The position numbers and the translations under genes are program-made. A DNA stretch of 49,301 nucleotides, from NCBI GenBank assembly GCA_004297225.1, contig SCUI01000012.1, positions 1 through 49,301 of the forward strand, in the 5' to 3' direction. Source of the DNA: Lysobacteraceae bacterium. Its GTDB lineage: Bacteria; Pseudomonadota; Gammaproteobacteria; Xanthomonadales; Xanthomonadaceae. The notes below the pieces were generated by a model. That model was given only the letters and a program-made list of their open reading frames with translations. It did no database searches and was not told the origin of the DNA. Of this stretch, positions 27,670 through 37,317 are shown piece after piece. Position 1 is the first letter of the stretch; every line of letters begins with the position of its first letter.

Positions 27670-30600
27670 ATGTTCCGCCCATCGGTCCGTGCATCCGCCG
27701 CCGTCGCCCTGTTGCTGGCGACCCTGGCGCCGCAACCGGCGTCCGCCAGCTTCAACAACACCACTCCGCGCGACACCTTCGCCGGCACCCACGATTACGT
27801 GGTGACCGGCAACACCCTGCGGACCCAGTCGAACAACGGCAATGCCTGCGCGGTGGGGACCAGCAGCACGGCGACCGTCTCGGGCATCCCGGCGGGGTCC
27901 ACGGTGCTCGCGGCCTACCTTTACTGGGGAGGTTCGGGACCGGTGCCGGATCCCTCGGTGAGCTTCGGCCCGGTCGGCAACGTCATCGCCATATCGCCGA
28001 CGCAGACCTTCACCGAGAATTTCTCCGTCGCCGGACAGTACGACCTCGACTACTTCGGCGGCGTCAGGGACGTCACCTCGCAGGTGGGGGGCAACGGCAC
28101 CTACCAGTTCGGGGACCTGGCGGTGGCCACCTCGGACAATTACGGCGGCAACGGCCTTGCGGACTATTGCGCGCCGTCCGCGGTCGTCGCCGGCTGGGCG
28201 CTCGTCGTCGTCTACAGCCACCCCGCCGAAGCCTACCGCTATACGCGGATCTACGACGGGCTGCAGTTCTTCCGCGGCAGCGCGGTGACGACGACCCAGT
28301 CCGGCTTCCGGGTGCCGGACCTGCTGGACGGCAAGGTCACCACCGTCACCTGGGAAGGGGATCCGGACACGACGTCGTCGTTTCCCATGGGCGGCTTCAC
28401 CGAGGCGCTGTCGTTCGACGGCTATCCGCTCACCAACGCCGGCTGCGACCTTGCCGACAACATGTACAACTCCACGATCGGCACGCCTGGCGGCGGCTGC
28501 ATCACCACCACGTATGGCGTCGACATCGACACCTACGACGTGACCGGCTTCCTGTACGAGGGACAGACGGGCGCCACCCTCCAGTACAGCTCCGGCAACG
28601 ACCTCGTGTTCCTCACCGCGCAGGTCATCAGCACCACCAACACGCCGGTCGCCGACCTTGGCATCGAAAAGACCCACTCCGGCGACTTCACCGCCGGCCA
28701 GCAGGGCAGTTTCGACATCGTCGTCCACAACTACGGCCCTGAGATCGCCACCGGCACGGCCACCGTGACCGACACGCTCCCGGCCGGGATGGGCTTCGTT
28801 TCCGGCACCGGCAGCGGATGGACCTGCGGCGCGGTCGACCAGACCGTCACCTGCAACAACAGCGCACCCGGCATCGCGATCGGCGCGGACTTGCCGACGC
28901 TCACCCTGACCGTCGCCGTGGTTGGCAGCGCCGCCGCGTCGCTGGACAACACCGCCGCGGTCTCGCATCCGATGTTCGACGGCACCGGCGGCAACCAGGC
29001 AGCTACCGACACGGTCGCGATCCTGCGCTCCAACCTGTCCACCTCCACCAAGTCCGTCGTCGACCTCGGCGGCGGCGATGCGGAAGTCGGCGATGTCCTG
29101 CGCTACACCATCGTCCTCGACGAGACGGGCGGGCAGGGCATCGCCGCCACCGGCGTCGAAGTCGTGGACGACCTGCCGGCGGACCTCGGCGGACTGTCCA
29201 TCGTCAGTATTCCGGCGGGGGCCACCGACCTTTCGGTCGGTTCGGGCGGCGCCAACGGCACCGGCCAGGTCAAGGTGACAGGCATCACCGTGCCCGCGGG
29301 CGGATCGGCCACGATCGTGTTCGACGCCACCATCCAGGGCAGCGCGGATCCGGGCGACGTCATCACCAACACCGCCACCGTGGCCAACGGCAGCGGCCCG
29401 GGCGCGACGCCGTCTGTGCAGGTCCAGGTGGCCGCGTCGCAGGCGCCGGTGTCCGGCAACAAGCTGCTCTACTTCGAAGGCGGTGGCGTGCTCGACCGCA
29501 CGCCGCAAGCCGGTTCCTCGACGATCGTCATCGCCGAGAACGGCAGCACGACCTTCACCCTGAATGGTGCGGTAGCCAGGGACCTGGTGCTGGTGGACGG
29601 CTCGAACCTGGTGGTCACCCTGGTCACGCGCCGCAGCGGCAACAGTTCGACGCGCAACGTGTTCGTGCAGCTGCTCAAGAACGGCGTGCAGGTGGGTGCG
29701 GACAGCAACATCCGTTCGTTCAGCAGCACGGCATGGACCGCGCGCACGTTCACCATCGCGATCCCGGCCGGCGCGGGAACCTTTGCCGACGGCACCCCGT
29801 TCGCGCTGCGCGTGGTCAACGATTCCGCGGGCGGCGGAACCCGGACCACGGACATCAACACCTGGGACGGCAGCACCCGCAGCGTGGCGGCGCTCGACGC
29901 CGCGACGGTGGTGAACGTGGACGGCGTCTCGTTCCATTCCGCCATCCATCCCTCGACGGCGACCAGGACCAGCTGGGAGCCCGGGGACACCGTCTACATC
30001 CGCGCCGACATCAGCGACCCGTTCGGCGGCTACGACGTTTCCTCGGCGACGCTCACGCTCACCGACGCCGATGGCACCCAGGTCCTGTCCGGCGCGGCGA
30101 TGACCGCGAGGACCAGCCCGACCAACGACGGTGCGACGCCCAACCGCATCTTCGAATACGCCTACACGCTGGGCGCCACGCCCGACTTCGGCACCTGGAC
30201 CGCCGCCGTCACCGGCAACGAGGGTTCCGAGGGAACCGTGTGGCACACGCGCAACGGCAGCTTCACCGTCGCGCCCAAGGCCCTGGAGGTCGTGAAGTCG
30301 CATGCCGGCGATTTCACCGCCGGCGCCAACGCCAGCTATTCGTTGCTCGTGAACAACACCGGGACCGCCACCGTCGCCGGCACCACGACGGTGAAGGACA
30401 CGCTGGCCACCGGGCTGGCGTTCGTCTCCGGCACCGGCACCGGCTGGACCTGCGGCGCGGCGGCGCAGCTGGTCACCTGCACGAGCAACGCCAGCGTGCC
30501 GGCCGGCGGCAGCATGGCACCGATCACGCTCACGGTGGCGGTGGCAGGCAACCTCGGTTCCTCGGTGGCGAACCAGGCTTCGGTGGGCAACTCGACCATT

Positions 30601-32667
30601 GCCGCCGGCTTCCAGAAGCTGGGCAACACCGACACGGCGATCGTCCGGCATCCCGACCTGTCGACCTCCACGAAGTCGGTGGTCGACCAGAACGGCGGCG
30701 ATGCCAACCCCGGCGACACGCTGCGCTACACCATCACCCTGCTGGAGACCGCGGGTGTCGCCGCGAACGGCGTCAACGTCACCGATACGCTCCAGGCCGG
30801 CCTGGAGGGCCTCTCGGGATTGCACGCTTCCAGCACCTGCGGCGGCACGACCTCCGTCTCCGGAAGCACGCTGGCCGTCACCGGCATCGCCGTGGCGGCC
30901 GGCGGCAGCTGCACGCTCGTGTTCGACGTGACAATTTCCGCCTACGTCGGCACCGGCTTCAACATCGACAACACGGCTACGGTCACCAACCCGAACGGCA
31001 GCGGCGCGGCCCCCGCGGCGCCCACGGTGATCGTCGCGCAGTCGCAGCAGGCGGTCACCGGCAACAAGATCCTGTATGTCCACGCGAACAACACGCTGAC
31101 CCGGACCCCGCAGACGACCACGGCCACGGCGACCGTCAACCAGGACAGCTACCAGGACTTCATTCTGCCGACGGTGTCCAATCCGCTGTCGCTCGTGAAC
31201 TCGAGCACCATCGACATCGCGCTCTGGCTGCAGCGCAGCGGATCGACGACCTCGACGACGCGGAACGTGTTCGTGCAGCTGCTCAAGAACGGAGCGGCGC
31301 AGATCGGCGGCAACAGCAATACCGTCTCGTTCGCCAGCACGACGCTTGCGCTGCAGAACTTCACCATCACCGTGCCGGCCTCCGGCAACGCCGGCAACCT
31401 GCAGCCGGGGGACACCCTGGTGTTGCGCGTGCACAACGCCACCGTCGGCACCACCAGGTCGGTCGGCCTCGCGCAATTCAACGCGGGCGTGGGCAGCACC
31501 GTCACCTTCAACACCTCGACCGTGGTCCACGTGGACAGTGTCACGGCCTATTCGGCGGCCTACCCGTCGACGGCGCAGTCGGCCTCGCATGGCCAGGGCG
31601 AGACGGTCTACCTGCGCGCGGTGGCCAGCGACCCGTTCGGCTTCGCCGACATCAGCGGCGGCACGATCGTGGTCAAGGACGCGTTGGGGGCGACGATCGC
31701 GAACGCCGCCCTGGTCAATGGCACGCACACCGTCGGCACCCCGTCGGGCGCCATCCGCACCTACGAATACGCGTTCACCATCCCGGCCGGCGCGGAGGTC
31801 GGGGGATGGACCGCGAGCGTCACCGCGAACGAGGGCAGCGAAGGCACGGTCAGCCATACCGGCAACGGCGGGTTCAACGTCGGCGGCAAGATAACGCTGC
31901 GCAAGACGTGGGGCGCGGGGGCCAACGCGGGCGACGCGGTCCAGTTGACCATCTCCGGCGGCACCAGTGCCGTGGCCGGCAGCTCGACGGCACCGTCCAC
32001 GCTCACGCCTGCGACCGCCAATGGAGCGACCGGCGGCACGATCACCCTGGCGGAAACCTTCACTTCAGGGTCTCCGGGCCAGTACACGATCAGCCTGGAT
32101 TGCGTGCGAGACAGCGACGGAACCACGGTAGGCACCGCCGGAAGCGGGCTGAGCCGCACGATCACCATGCCGCCGGCCTCGGTGACCTGCACGTGGACGA
32201 ACAGCAAGACCGTGCCGCTGACCGTCGTCAAGCTGAGCATGGTGCATTCGGATCCGGTCAATGGCACCGTCGCCCCCAAGGCGATCCCGGGCGCGATCGT
32301 CGAATACCAGATCATCGTCACCAATCCTGCGGCGACGCCAGCCGACACCGACTCCATCGTGATCCGCGACGCGGTCCCGGCGCACGTCGACCTGCGCGTC
32401 GCCGACTTCGGCGCAAGCGGATCCGGACCGGTGTCGTTCACCGACGGCTCGCCGTCGAGCGGGCTCGCCTACACCTTCATCTCGCTGGCCAGCTCGACCG
32501 ACGACGTCGATTTCTCCAGCGACAACGGTACGTCCTGGAACTACGCACCGGTGCCGGACGGCAACGGCGTCGATGCGGCGGTGACGGACATCCGCATCAA
32601 TCCGAAGAACGCGTTCAACGCAAACAACGCCCAATTCACCGTGAAGTTGCGGATGCGCGTCGAGTAG
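27670..32667 (+). CDS. Giant exported DUF11 repeat protein, 1665 aa
   Basis: Signal peptide MFRPSVRASAAVALLLATLAPQPASA. The N-terminal beta domain (about 25-325) has AAYLYWGGSG, GWALVVVYSHP and RIYDGLQFF, a type that precedes DUF11 repeats in other bacterial surface proteins. Then come two copies of a module of about 535 residues (about 333-873 and 874-1404), each with two DUF11 units, a VFVQLLKNG segment, SDPFG and NEGSEGTV-x-HT. A third region has KTWGAGANAGDAV, and the closing domain runs APKAIPGAIVEYQIIVTNP to FTVKLRMRVE. It starts 7 bases after the barrel gene stop, so translation is likely coupled. No sorting signal. It is probably a surface fibre or matrix protein. Confidence 0.83.
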   Translation: MFRPSVRASAAVALLLATLAPQPASASFNNTTPRDTFAGTHDYVVTGNTLRTQSNNGNACAVGTSSTATVSGIPAGSTVLAAYLYWGGSGPVPDPSVSFGPVGNVIAISPTQTFTENFSVAGQYDLDYFGGVRDVTSQVGGNGTYQFGDLAVATSDNYGGNGLADYCAPSAVVAGWALVVVYSHPAEAYRYTRIYDGLQFFRGSAVTTTQSGFRVPDLLDGKVTTVTWEGDPDTTSSFPMGGFTEALSFDGYPLTNAGCDLADNMYNSTIGTPGGGCITTTYGVDIDTYDVTGFLYEGQTGATLQYSSGNDLVFLTAQVISTTNTPVADLGIEKTHSGDFTAGQQGSFDIVVHNYGPEIATGTATVTDTLPAGMGFVSGTGSGWTCGAVDQTVTCNNSAPGIAIGADLPTLTLTVAVVGSAAASLDNTAAVSHPMFDGTGGNQAATDTVAILRSNLSTSTKSVVDLGGGDAEVGDVLRYTIVLDETGGQGIAATGVEVVDDLPADLGGLSIVSIPAGATDLSVGSGGANGTGQVKVTGITVPAGGSATIVFDATIQGSADPGDVITNTATVANGSGPGATPSVQVQVAASQAPVSGNKLLYFEGGGVLDRTPQAGSSTIVIAENGSTTFTLNGAVARDLVLVDGSNLVVTLVTRRSGNSSTRNVFVQLLKNGVQVGADSNIRSFSSTAWTARTFTIAIPAGAGTFADGTPFALRVVNDSAGGGTRTTDINTWDGSTRSVAALDAATVVNVDGVSFHSAIHPSTATRTSWEPGDTVYIRADISDPFGGYDVSSATLTLTDADGTQVLSGAAMTARTSPTNDGATPNRIFEYAYTLGATPDFGTWTAAVTGNEGSEGTVWHTRNGSFTVAPKALEVVKSHAGDFTAGANASYSLLVNNTGTATVAGTTTVKDTLATGLAFVSGTGTGWTCGAAAQLVTCTSNASVPAGGSMAPITLTVAVAGNLGSSVANQASVGNSTIAAGFQKLGNTDTAIVRHPDLSTSTKSVVDQNGGDANPGDTLRYTITLLETAGVAANGVNVTDTLQAGLEGLSGLHASSTCGGTTSVSGSTLAVTGIAVAAGGSCTLVFDVTISAYVGTGFNIDNTATVTNPNGSGAAPAAPTVIVAQSQQAVTGNKILYVHANNTLTRTPQTTTATATVNQDSYQDFILPTVSNPLSLVNSSTIDIALWLQRSGSTTSTTRNVFVQLLKNGAAQIGGNSNTVSFASTTLALQNFTITVPASGNAGNLQPGDTLVLRVHNATVGTTRSVGLAQFNAGVGSTVTFNTSTVVHVDSVTAYSAAYPSTAQSASHGQGETVYLRAVASDPFGFADISGGTIVVKDALGATIANAALVNGTHTVGTPSGAIRTYEYAFTIPAGAEVGGWTASVTANEGSEGTVSHTGNGGFNVGGKITLRKTWGAGANAGDAVQLTISGGTSAVAGSSTAPSTLTPATANGATGGTITLAETFTSGSPGQYTISLDCVRDSDGTTVGTAGSGLSRTITMPPASVTCTWTNSKTVPLTVVKLSMVHSDPVNGTVAPKAIPGAIVEYQIIVTNPAATPADTDSIVIRDAVPAHVDLRVADFGASGSGPVSFTDGSPSSGLAYTFISLASSTDDVDFSSDNGTSWNYAPVPDGNGVDAAVTDIRINPKNAFNANNAQFTVKLRMRVE
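28666..30287 (+). repeat. DUF11 module copy 1 (in the 1665-aa gene)
   Basis: This copy begins at THSGDFTAG and runs through LSTSTKSVVDLGGGDA, VSGNKLLYFEGG, STRNVFVQLLKNG, VYIRADISDPFG and GNEGSEGTVWHTRNGSF. It lies head-to-tail with copy 2 and is nearly the same length (about 1.6 kb). Edges are approximate, set from matching protein landmarks. Confidence 0.7.
30288..31881 (+). repeat. DUF11 module copy 2 (in the 1665-aa gene)
   Basis: Same landmarks as copy 1: SHAGDFTAG, LSTSTKSVVDQNGGDA, VTGNKILYVHAN, TTRNVFVQLLKNG, VYLRAVASDPFG, ANEGSEGTVSHTGNGGF. Several stretches, including LSTSTKSVVD and NVFVQLLKNG, are identical to copy 1, which suggests a fairly recent internal duplication or ongoing gene conversion. 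Confidence 0.7.
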
Positions 32668-32686
32668 CGCGATCCGCACCCCAGCT

Positions 32687-32709
32687 ACCGTTCGTCCGCG
32701 ACGAACGGT
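32687..32709 (+). repeat. Perfect 10-bp inverted repeat between the two giant DUF11 genes
   Basis: ACCGTTCGTC (32687-32696), loop CGC, GACGAACGGT (32700-32709), beginning 20 bases after the stop at 32667. No T-run follows, so it is likely an mRNA-processing or stability element, or a weak terminator that lowers read-through into the last gene. Confidence 0.6.
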
Positions 32710-32791
32710 GTGGATGTGCGCGCAAGCGTGCGTGCACAATCATCGTGTATCCGAGTGGGCGTGATCGCGGCATCGTCGCGATCGACAGGGG

Positions 32792-35700
32792 ATGACCGCG
32801 ACGAAGACGAGCCGGGATACCGATTCCCGCGACATTCTCTTGCCTTCCTGCGCCCGGGTTGCGGCCCTGGCGGCAATGATCGCGGCCGCGTGGCTCTCCG
32901 GCACGACATCGGCGCAGGCACAAACCGTCACCGCCGTCACCGACCAGACCTGCCTGGGCACCCGCGCGGGTGGGACGCTCAACTGCACGGCCAACGATTT
33001 CACCACCCAGGCCATCCTGACTGCCGCTGCCGGCACCCCGAGATTCTGCCAGGCAGGCCAGACCTTCATCTTCAATGCGGACGTCGCGCTGGTGAAGGGC
33101 GGCGGCGGCAGCAACTACGACATCGGCTTCTTCGCGGGGCAGGCCGGCAACGACCCGGGCACCATCGGCGGCACCTGTTCGGTGGCGACCTTCCCGTTCA
33201 CGCCAGCGCCTTTCACCGACCTGGAAGGCGCGGGCGACACCTGTGGCGACTGGAGCGGCAAGGGTTCGCTGACGCCACGCGTGCAGAACATCAAGGTGAC
33301 CTGCGGCGCCGCGACGAGCACCGACAGCGACCTCAGCGTTCCCTACGTGCTCAGCTGGTACCCGAACACGGCGCTCACCTGCTCCGGCCCGTCCAACGTG
33401 ATGACCACGATCGGGTCGAAGTGCGCCAAGGCGTCGGCGACGATCCAGACCACGTCGGGAAGCCTGGTCCAGGTGGGCGGCTACGTCGACGTGACCAAGC
33501 AGACGCTGCCGGACGGCGACGCGCAATCGTTCAGCTACACCGCGACGGGCCCGGCCTCCACCGTCGTGGGCTACCAGAACGTGGTCGGCGGCGTTGCCAC
33601 CGGCGCGGTCTTCACCAACAACACCGATACGGTCAACTTTTCGCTGGTCGACGGCCAGACGGTGCGTGTCTACCTGACCGTGGTCGCGGCCAACCGGACG
33701 CTGACGATCACGGAACAGCCGTCCGGCCAGGTCGCGCACTGGGAAAGCCCCGCCGCGATCAGCTGTGCGCCGGTGACCGGCGCGCCGACATTGACCACCA
33801 ACAACGCAACCCGCCAGATCCAGGCATCCCTGAACACCAGCAACACCGCGGCCGCCTGCACCGTCACCAATACAAAGCGTGCCCGCGTCGCGCTGGTGAA
33901 GAACGTGGCGGGCAGGCTCAATGCGGCCGACCAGTTCACGTTCGCCGTGTCGGGCGCGGGCGCTTCGACACTGACCAGCGCGGCGAACGCGGCGATCGCC
34001 GCTTCGGCCGTCACCGTCACGACGAGCGGCGCGGGCACCGGCAACTTCACCAGCGCCACCAATCCGACCTTCCGCGCGACCCCGGGCCAGGTCCTGACCC
34101 TGACCGACGCGATGGCGGCGGGCAGCAACTCGCTGCTTTCCTGGTACGAGACCCGGCTGAGCTGCAGCAACGCCTTTGCAGGCCCGGGCGCCACTACCGG
34201 TCTGCCCGCGAATGCGGCGGTGACGACCTACGACCTGACGCCGGCGCCCGGCGACGACATCACCTGCACGTTCACCAACACGCCCAAGGCCAAGCTGACT
34301 TTGGCGAAAGTCGTGGTCAACGACGATGGCCAGACCAGGACCGCCGCGGACTGGACCCTGTCCGCGACCGGGCCTTCCACGATCAGTGGCGCATCGGGTG
34401 CGGCGGCGGTCACCAGCGCGATTGTCCTTGCCGGCAACTACACGCTTTCCGAATCCGGCCCGCTGGGTTACGTGCAGTCCAGCCTGGCGTGCACCGGTAC
34501 CGCGGACACGGATCCTTCGAACGGGCTGGCCCTGGCATCCGGCGAAATCGCCACATGCACCTTCACCAACGACGACCAGCCGGTCGGGCAGACCATCGTC
34601 AAGTCGCTCGCCTACCACACCGATGCCGATGGCAGCAGTTCGGTGACCGAGGGCGACACGCTGGGCTTTTCCGTGACCGTGACCAACACGGGCGTGGGAT
34701 CGTTGACCAGCGTCCAGGTCAGCGATGCGTTGTTGACGCCATCGTCGACGAACTGCGCTTCCGTCGCCCCCGGCAACACCTGCGTGCTCAACGGCACCTA
34801 CGTGGTGACGGCGACCGACGCCGGCAACGGACAGGTATCGAATACCGCCAGCGTCACCAGCAACCAGATCCCGGGCCCGACGTCCTCGAACACGGTGGTA
34901 ACGCCGGTGTCGCTGCCGCCACCGGCGGCACTCGCGGTGCTCAAGTCGCACTCTGGCAATTTCTCCGCGGGCAGCAACGCAAGCTACACGTTGCAGGTGA
35001 GCAACACCGGCGGCAGCCCCGTCGGCGGCACCACCACGGTGAGCGACACGCTCGCGGCGGGGTTGAGCTATGTGTCGGCCAGCGGCACGAACTGGAGTTG
35101 CGGCGCGGCAGGCCAGGACGTGACCTGTACCAGTTCCGCGGCCGTGGCCGCCTACGGCAGCATGGCACCCATTTCGCTGGTGGTGGCGGTCGCGCCGTCG
35201 GTCGGCGGCAGCATCGACAATGCCGCCGCGGTCGCCAACACCACGCTCAACGGCGGGGCGCCGGTCGCCGGCAACACCGACACGGCCACGGTGCTGCACG
35301 CCGACCTTTCGACCTCCACCAAGACGGTCGCGAACCTCGGCGGCGGCAGTACGGCGGACGTGGATGCGGGCGACGTCCTCGAATACACGATTACGCTGAT
35401 CGAATCCGCGGGCGCGATCGCCGGCATCGTGCATCTCACCGATACGATCCAGGCCGGACTGGGCAGCCTGAACGTGACGATGGTGCCGGGTGGCGCCACC
35501 GACAATTCAAGCGGCAGCGCGGTCGATATCAGCGGCATCACCGTGCCGGCCAACGGCAACGTGCAGGTCAAGTTCCGGGTGACCGTGGGCGGCGGCTTCT
35601 CTCCCGGCGACGCGATCGACAACATCGCCACGATCGACAACCCCGCCGGGCCGGATGCGACCCCGGCCGCGCCCACGCTGACCTATGCGCAATCGCAGGT

Positions 35701-37309
35701 CGTTGTCACCGGCAACAAGCTGCTGTACCTGCGCGACGACAATCCCGCTCCCACTGCGCAGGTCATGGACCGCGACCGGCCGGACCCGGTGACCACCTCC
35801 GGAGTCGTCGCCCTGTCACAGGGTGGAACCGTGGTCTGGACCCTTTCCCCGGTGATCCCGCCGGGCGAGACGCTGGAACTCGATGCGGGAACGGTGGTTG
35901 CGAGCATCCCGCTCAATACGGGGTTCGACACCACCGACCTGCAGGCGTTCCTGTACAAGGGGTCGACCACCGGAACGCTGATCGGACAAAGCACTGTGCG
36001 CGCTGTCTCGACCAGCAACGCATTGGCCACCGAAACATTCGCGATCACGCTCAACGGCAGTTATTCGCCGCTCGTCGCCGGGGAGATCCTGACCCTGCAG
36101 GTCGTCAACAGCACGACCGGCAACAACAAGAACGCGACGCTCTACGCCTACAACGGCAGCGCGGCCCGGCTGGCATTCTCGACCTCGACCGTCGTCAACG
36201 TCGACAGCGTCGCCGCCTACGCCGAGCCCTATGCCAGCGGCAACGCGACCATCGTCTATTACGCGCTCGGTGGCACCGTATACGTGCGCGCCGTCGTCAG
36301 CGATCCGTTCGGTGGCACCGACGTCGGCTCGGCCAGCGTCATCATCCGCGATGCCAACGGCACGACCCGCATCGGCCCGGTGGCGATGACACCGGTGGCG
36401 ACCGCGGCGGCAACGCGCACCTTCGAGTACGCCGCCACGCTTCCGCAACAGGCCGCGCTCGGCAACTGGACCGCGATCGTGACCGCATACGAAGGCGAGG
36501 AGGCGTCGGTGTCCCATACCGCCCTCGGCACCTTCGAGGTCCGCGGCACCGTGACGGTCGACCAGGCCTGGGGCGCCGGCTCGATTGCCGGCGACGCCCT
36601 GTTGCTGCAGGTGACCGGGGGCTCGAATCCGGTCGAGGGCAGCTCCGTGGCACCCGGTCCCGCGGTGCCGGGAAGCGCGGACGCGCCAGCGTCCACCACG
36701 CTCACCCTGCTGCAGGGATTCACCAGCGGCAGCGCCGGCAGCTACACCATCGGGCTCACCTGCAGCCGGGTCGCCGATGCCGCGCCGGTCACGGTGTCCG
36801 GCTCGGGACTCTCACGCACCATCCAGATGCCGCTCGACAGCTCGGTCACGTGCACCTGGACCGACAACCCCTCGGTACCGTTGACGCTGGTCAAGCTGAT
36901 GTTCGTGGTGGACGATCCGGTCAACGGGGTGACGATGCCCAAGGCGATCCCCGGGGCGACGGTCGAATACCGCGTGATCATCACCAACCCGGCGACCACC
37001 GCCATCGACGCCGGCACGCTGGTCGTCACCGATCCGTTGCCGATCCACACCGATCTCCGGGCCACCGACCTGGGAGGCCCGGGATCCGGACCGGTGCTGT
37101 TCGTGGATGGCAGCCCCGCGAGTGGCCTGACCTACGCTTATCCCGGGGACATCGATTTCTCCCAGGATGGCAGCGACTGGAGTTACGTGCCCAACCCGGA
37201 CGTGGACGGGTTCGATCCGGCGATCCGTTTCATCCGGATCCGCCCGCAAGGCAGCTTCAACGGCAACAATGCCCAGTTCACGCTGCGGTTCCACGTCCGC
37301 GTCAAGTAG
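32792..37309 (+). CDS. Giant exported DUF11 repeat protein, 1505 aa
   Basis: Start ATG 32792: an in-frame TGA lies ten codons upstream with no other start between, although AGGGG sits against the ATG. The signal peptide ends TTSAQA after a longish polar lead. Cys-containing N-terminal domain (about 45-230); prealbumin/SpaA-like beta domains (RVALVKNVAG, TCTFTNTPKAKLTLAKVVVND, TFTNDDQP) at about 360-600; a DUF11 unit; one copy of the 535-residue module (about 716-1250); DQAWGAGSIAGDAL; and the closing domain MPKAIPGATVEYRVIITNP to FTLRFHVRVK, nearly parallel to the end of the 1665-aa protein. Ca2+ or isopeptide cross-links are possible but cannot be read from sequence. Confidence 0.83.
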   Translation: MTATKTSRDTDSRDILLPSCARVAALAAMIAAAWLSGTTSAQAQTVTAVTDQTCLGTRAGGTLNCTANDFTTQAILTAAAGTPRFCQAGQTFIFNADVALVKGGGGSNYDIGFFAGQAGNDPGTIGGTCSVATFPFTPAPFTDLEGAGDTCGDWSGKGSLTPRVQNIKVTCGAATSTDSDLSVPYVLSWYPNTALTCSGPSNVMTTIGSKCAKASATIQTTSGSLVQVGGYVDVTKQTLPDGDAQSFSYTATGPASTVVGYQNVVGGVATGAVFTNNTDTVNFSLVDGQTVRVYLTVVAANRTLTITEQPSGQVAHWESPAAISCAPVTGAPTLTTNNATRQIQASLNTSNTAAACTVTNTKRARVALVKNVAGRLNAADQFTFAVSGAGASTLTSAANAAIAASAVTVTTSGAGTGNFTSATNPTFRATPGQVLTLTDAMAAGSNSLLSWYETRLSCSNAFAGPGATTGLPANAAVTTYDLTPAPGDDITCTFTNTPKAKLTLAKVVVNDDGQTRTAADWTLSATGPSTISGASGAAAVTSAIVLAGNYTLSESGPLGYVQSSLACTGTADTDPSNGLALASGEIATCTFTNDDQPVGQTIVKSLAYHTDADGSSSVTEGDTLGFSVTVTNTGVGSLTSVQVSDALLTPSSTNCASVAPGNTCVLNGTYVVTATDAGNGQVSNTASVTSNQIPGPTSSNTVVTPVSLPPPAALAVLKSHSGNFSAGSNASYTLQVSNTGGSPVGGTTTVSDTLAAGLSYVSASGTNWSCGAAGQDVTCTSSAAVAAYGSMAPISLVVAVAPSVGGSIDNAAAVANTTLNGGAPVAGNTDTATVLHADLSTSTKTVANLGGGSTADVDAGDVLEYTITLIESAGAIAGIVHLTDTIQAGLGSLNVTMVPGGATDNSSGSAVDISGITVPANGNVQVKFRVTVGGGFSPGDAIDNIATIDNPAGPDATPAAPTLTYAQSQVVVTGNKLLYLRDDNPAPTAQVMDRDRPDPVTTSGVVALSQGGTVVWTLSPVIPPGETLELDAGTVVASIPLNTGFDTTDLQAFLYKGSTTGTLIGQSTVRAVSTSNALATETFAITLNGSYSPLVAGEILTLQVVNSTTGNNKNATLYAYNGSAARLAFSTSTVVNVDSVAAYAEPYASGNATIVYYALGGTVYVRAVVSDPFGGTDVGSASVIIRDANGTTRIGPVAMTPVATAAATRTFEYAATLPQQAALGNWTAIVTAYEGEEASVSHTALGTFEVRGTVTVDQAWGAGSIAGDALLLQVTGGSNPVEGSSVAPGPAVPGSADAPASTTLTLLQGFTSGSAGSYTIGLTCSRVADAAPVTVSGSGLSRTIQMPLDSSVTCTWTDNPSVPLTLVKLMFVVDDPVNGVTMPKAIPGATVEYRVIITNPATTAIDAGTLVVTDPLPIHTDLRATDLGGPGSGPVLFVDGSPASGLTYAYPGDIDFSQDGSDWSYVPNPDVDGFDPAIRFIRIRPQGSFNGNNAQFTLRFHVRVK
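34938..36545 (+). repeat. DUF11 module copy 3 (in the 1505-aa gene)
   Basis: Landmarks in the same order as the copies at 28.7 and 30.3 kb: SHSGNFSAG, LSTSTKTVANLGGGS, VTGNKLLYLRDD, FLYKG, VDSVAAYAEPYAS, VYVRAVVSDPFGG, EGEEASVSHT. It is more diverged than copies 1 and 2 are from each other and lacks the exact VFVQLLKNG string. Edges approximate. Confidence 0.65.
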
Positions 37310-37317
37310 TTCCGGCG

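Noticed and set aside
27499..31857. A 1452-codon open frame on the minus strand opposite the DUF11 genes, with others at 25080-27788 and 32636-35434
   Set aside because: Compositions are dominated by Arg, Ala, Gly, Val and His with no domain or membrane pattern, as expected for the complement of GC-rich genes with strong third-position bias. The plus-strand proteins have signal peptides and repeated domains.
20614..37309. Gram-positive-type sorted fibre (sortase system) or two-partner secretion
   Set aside because: None of the DUF11 proteins ends in an LPXTG-like motif with a hydrophobic tail, no sortase gene is present, and no TPS haemagglutinin domain or POTRA-barrel partner was recognised.
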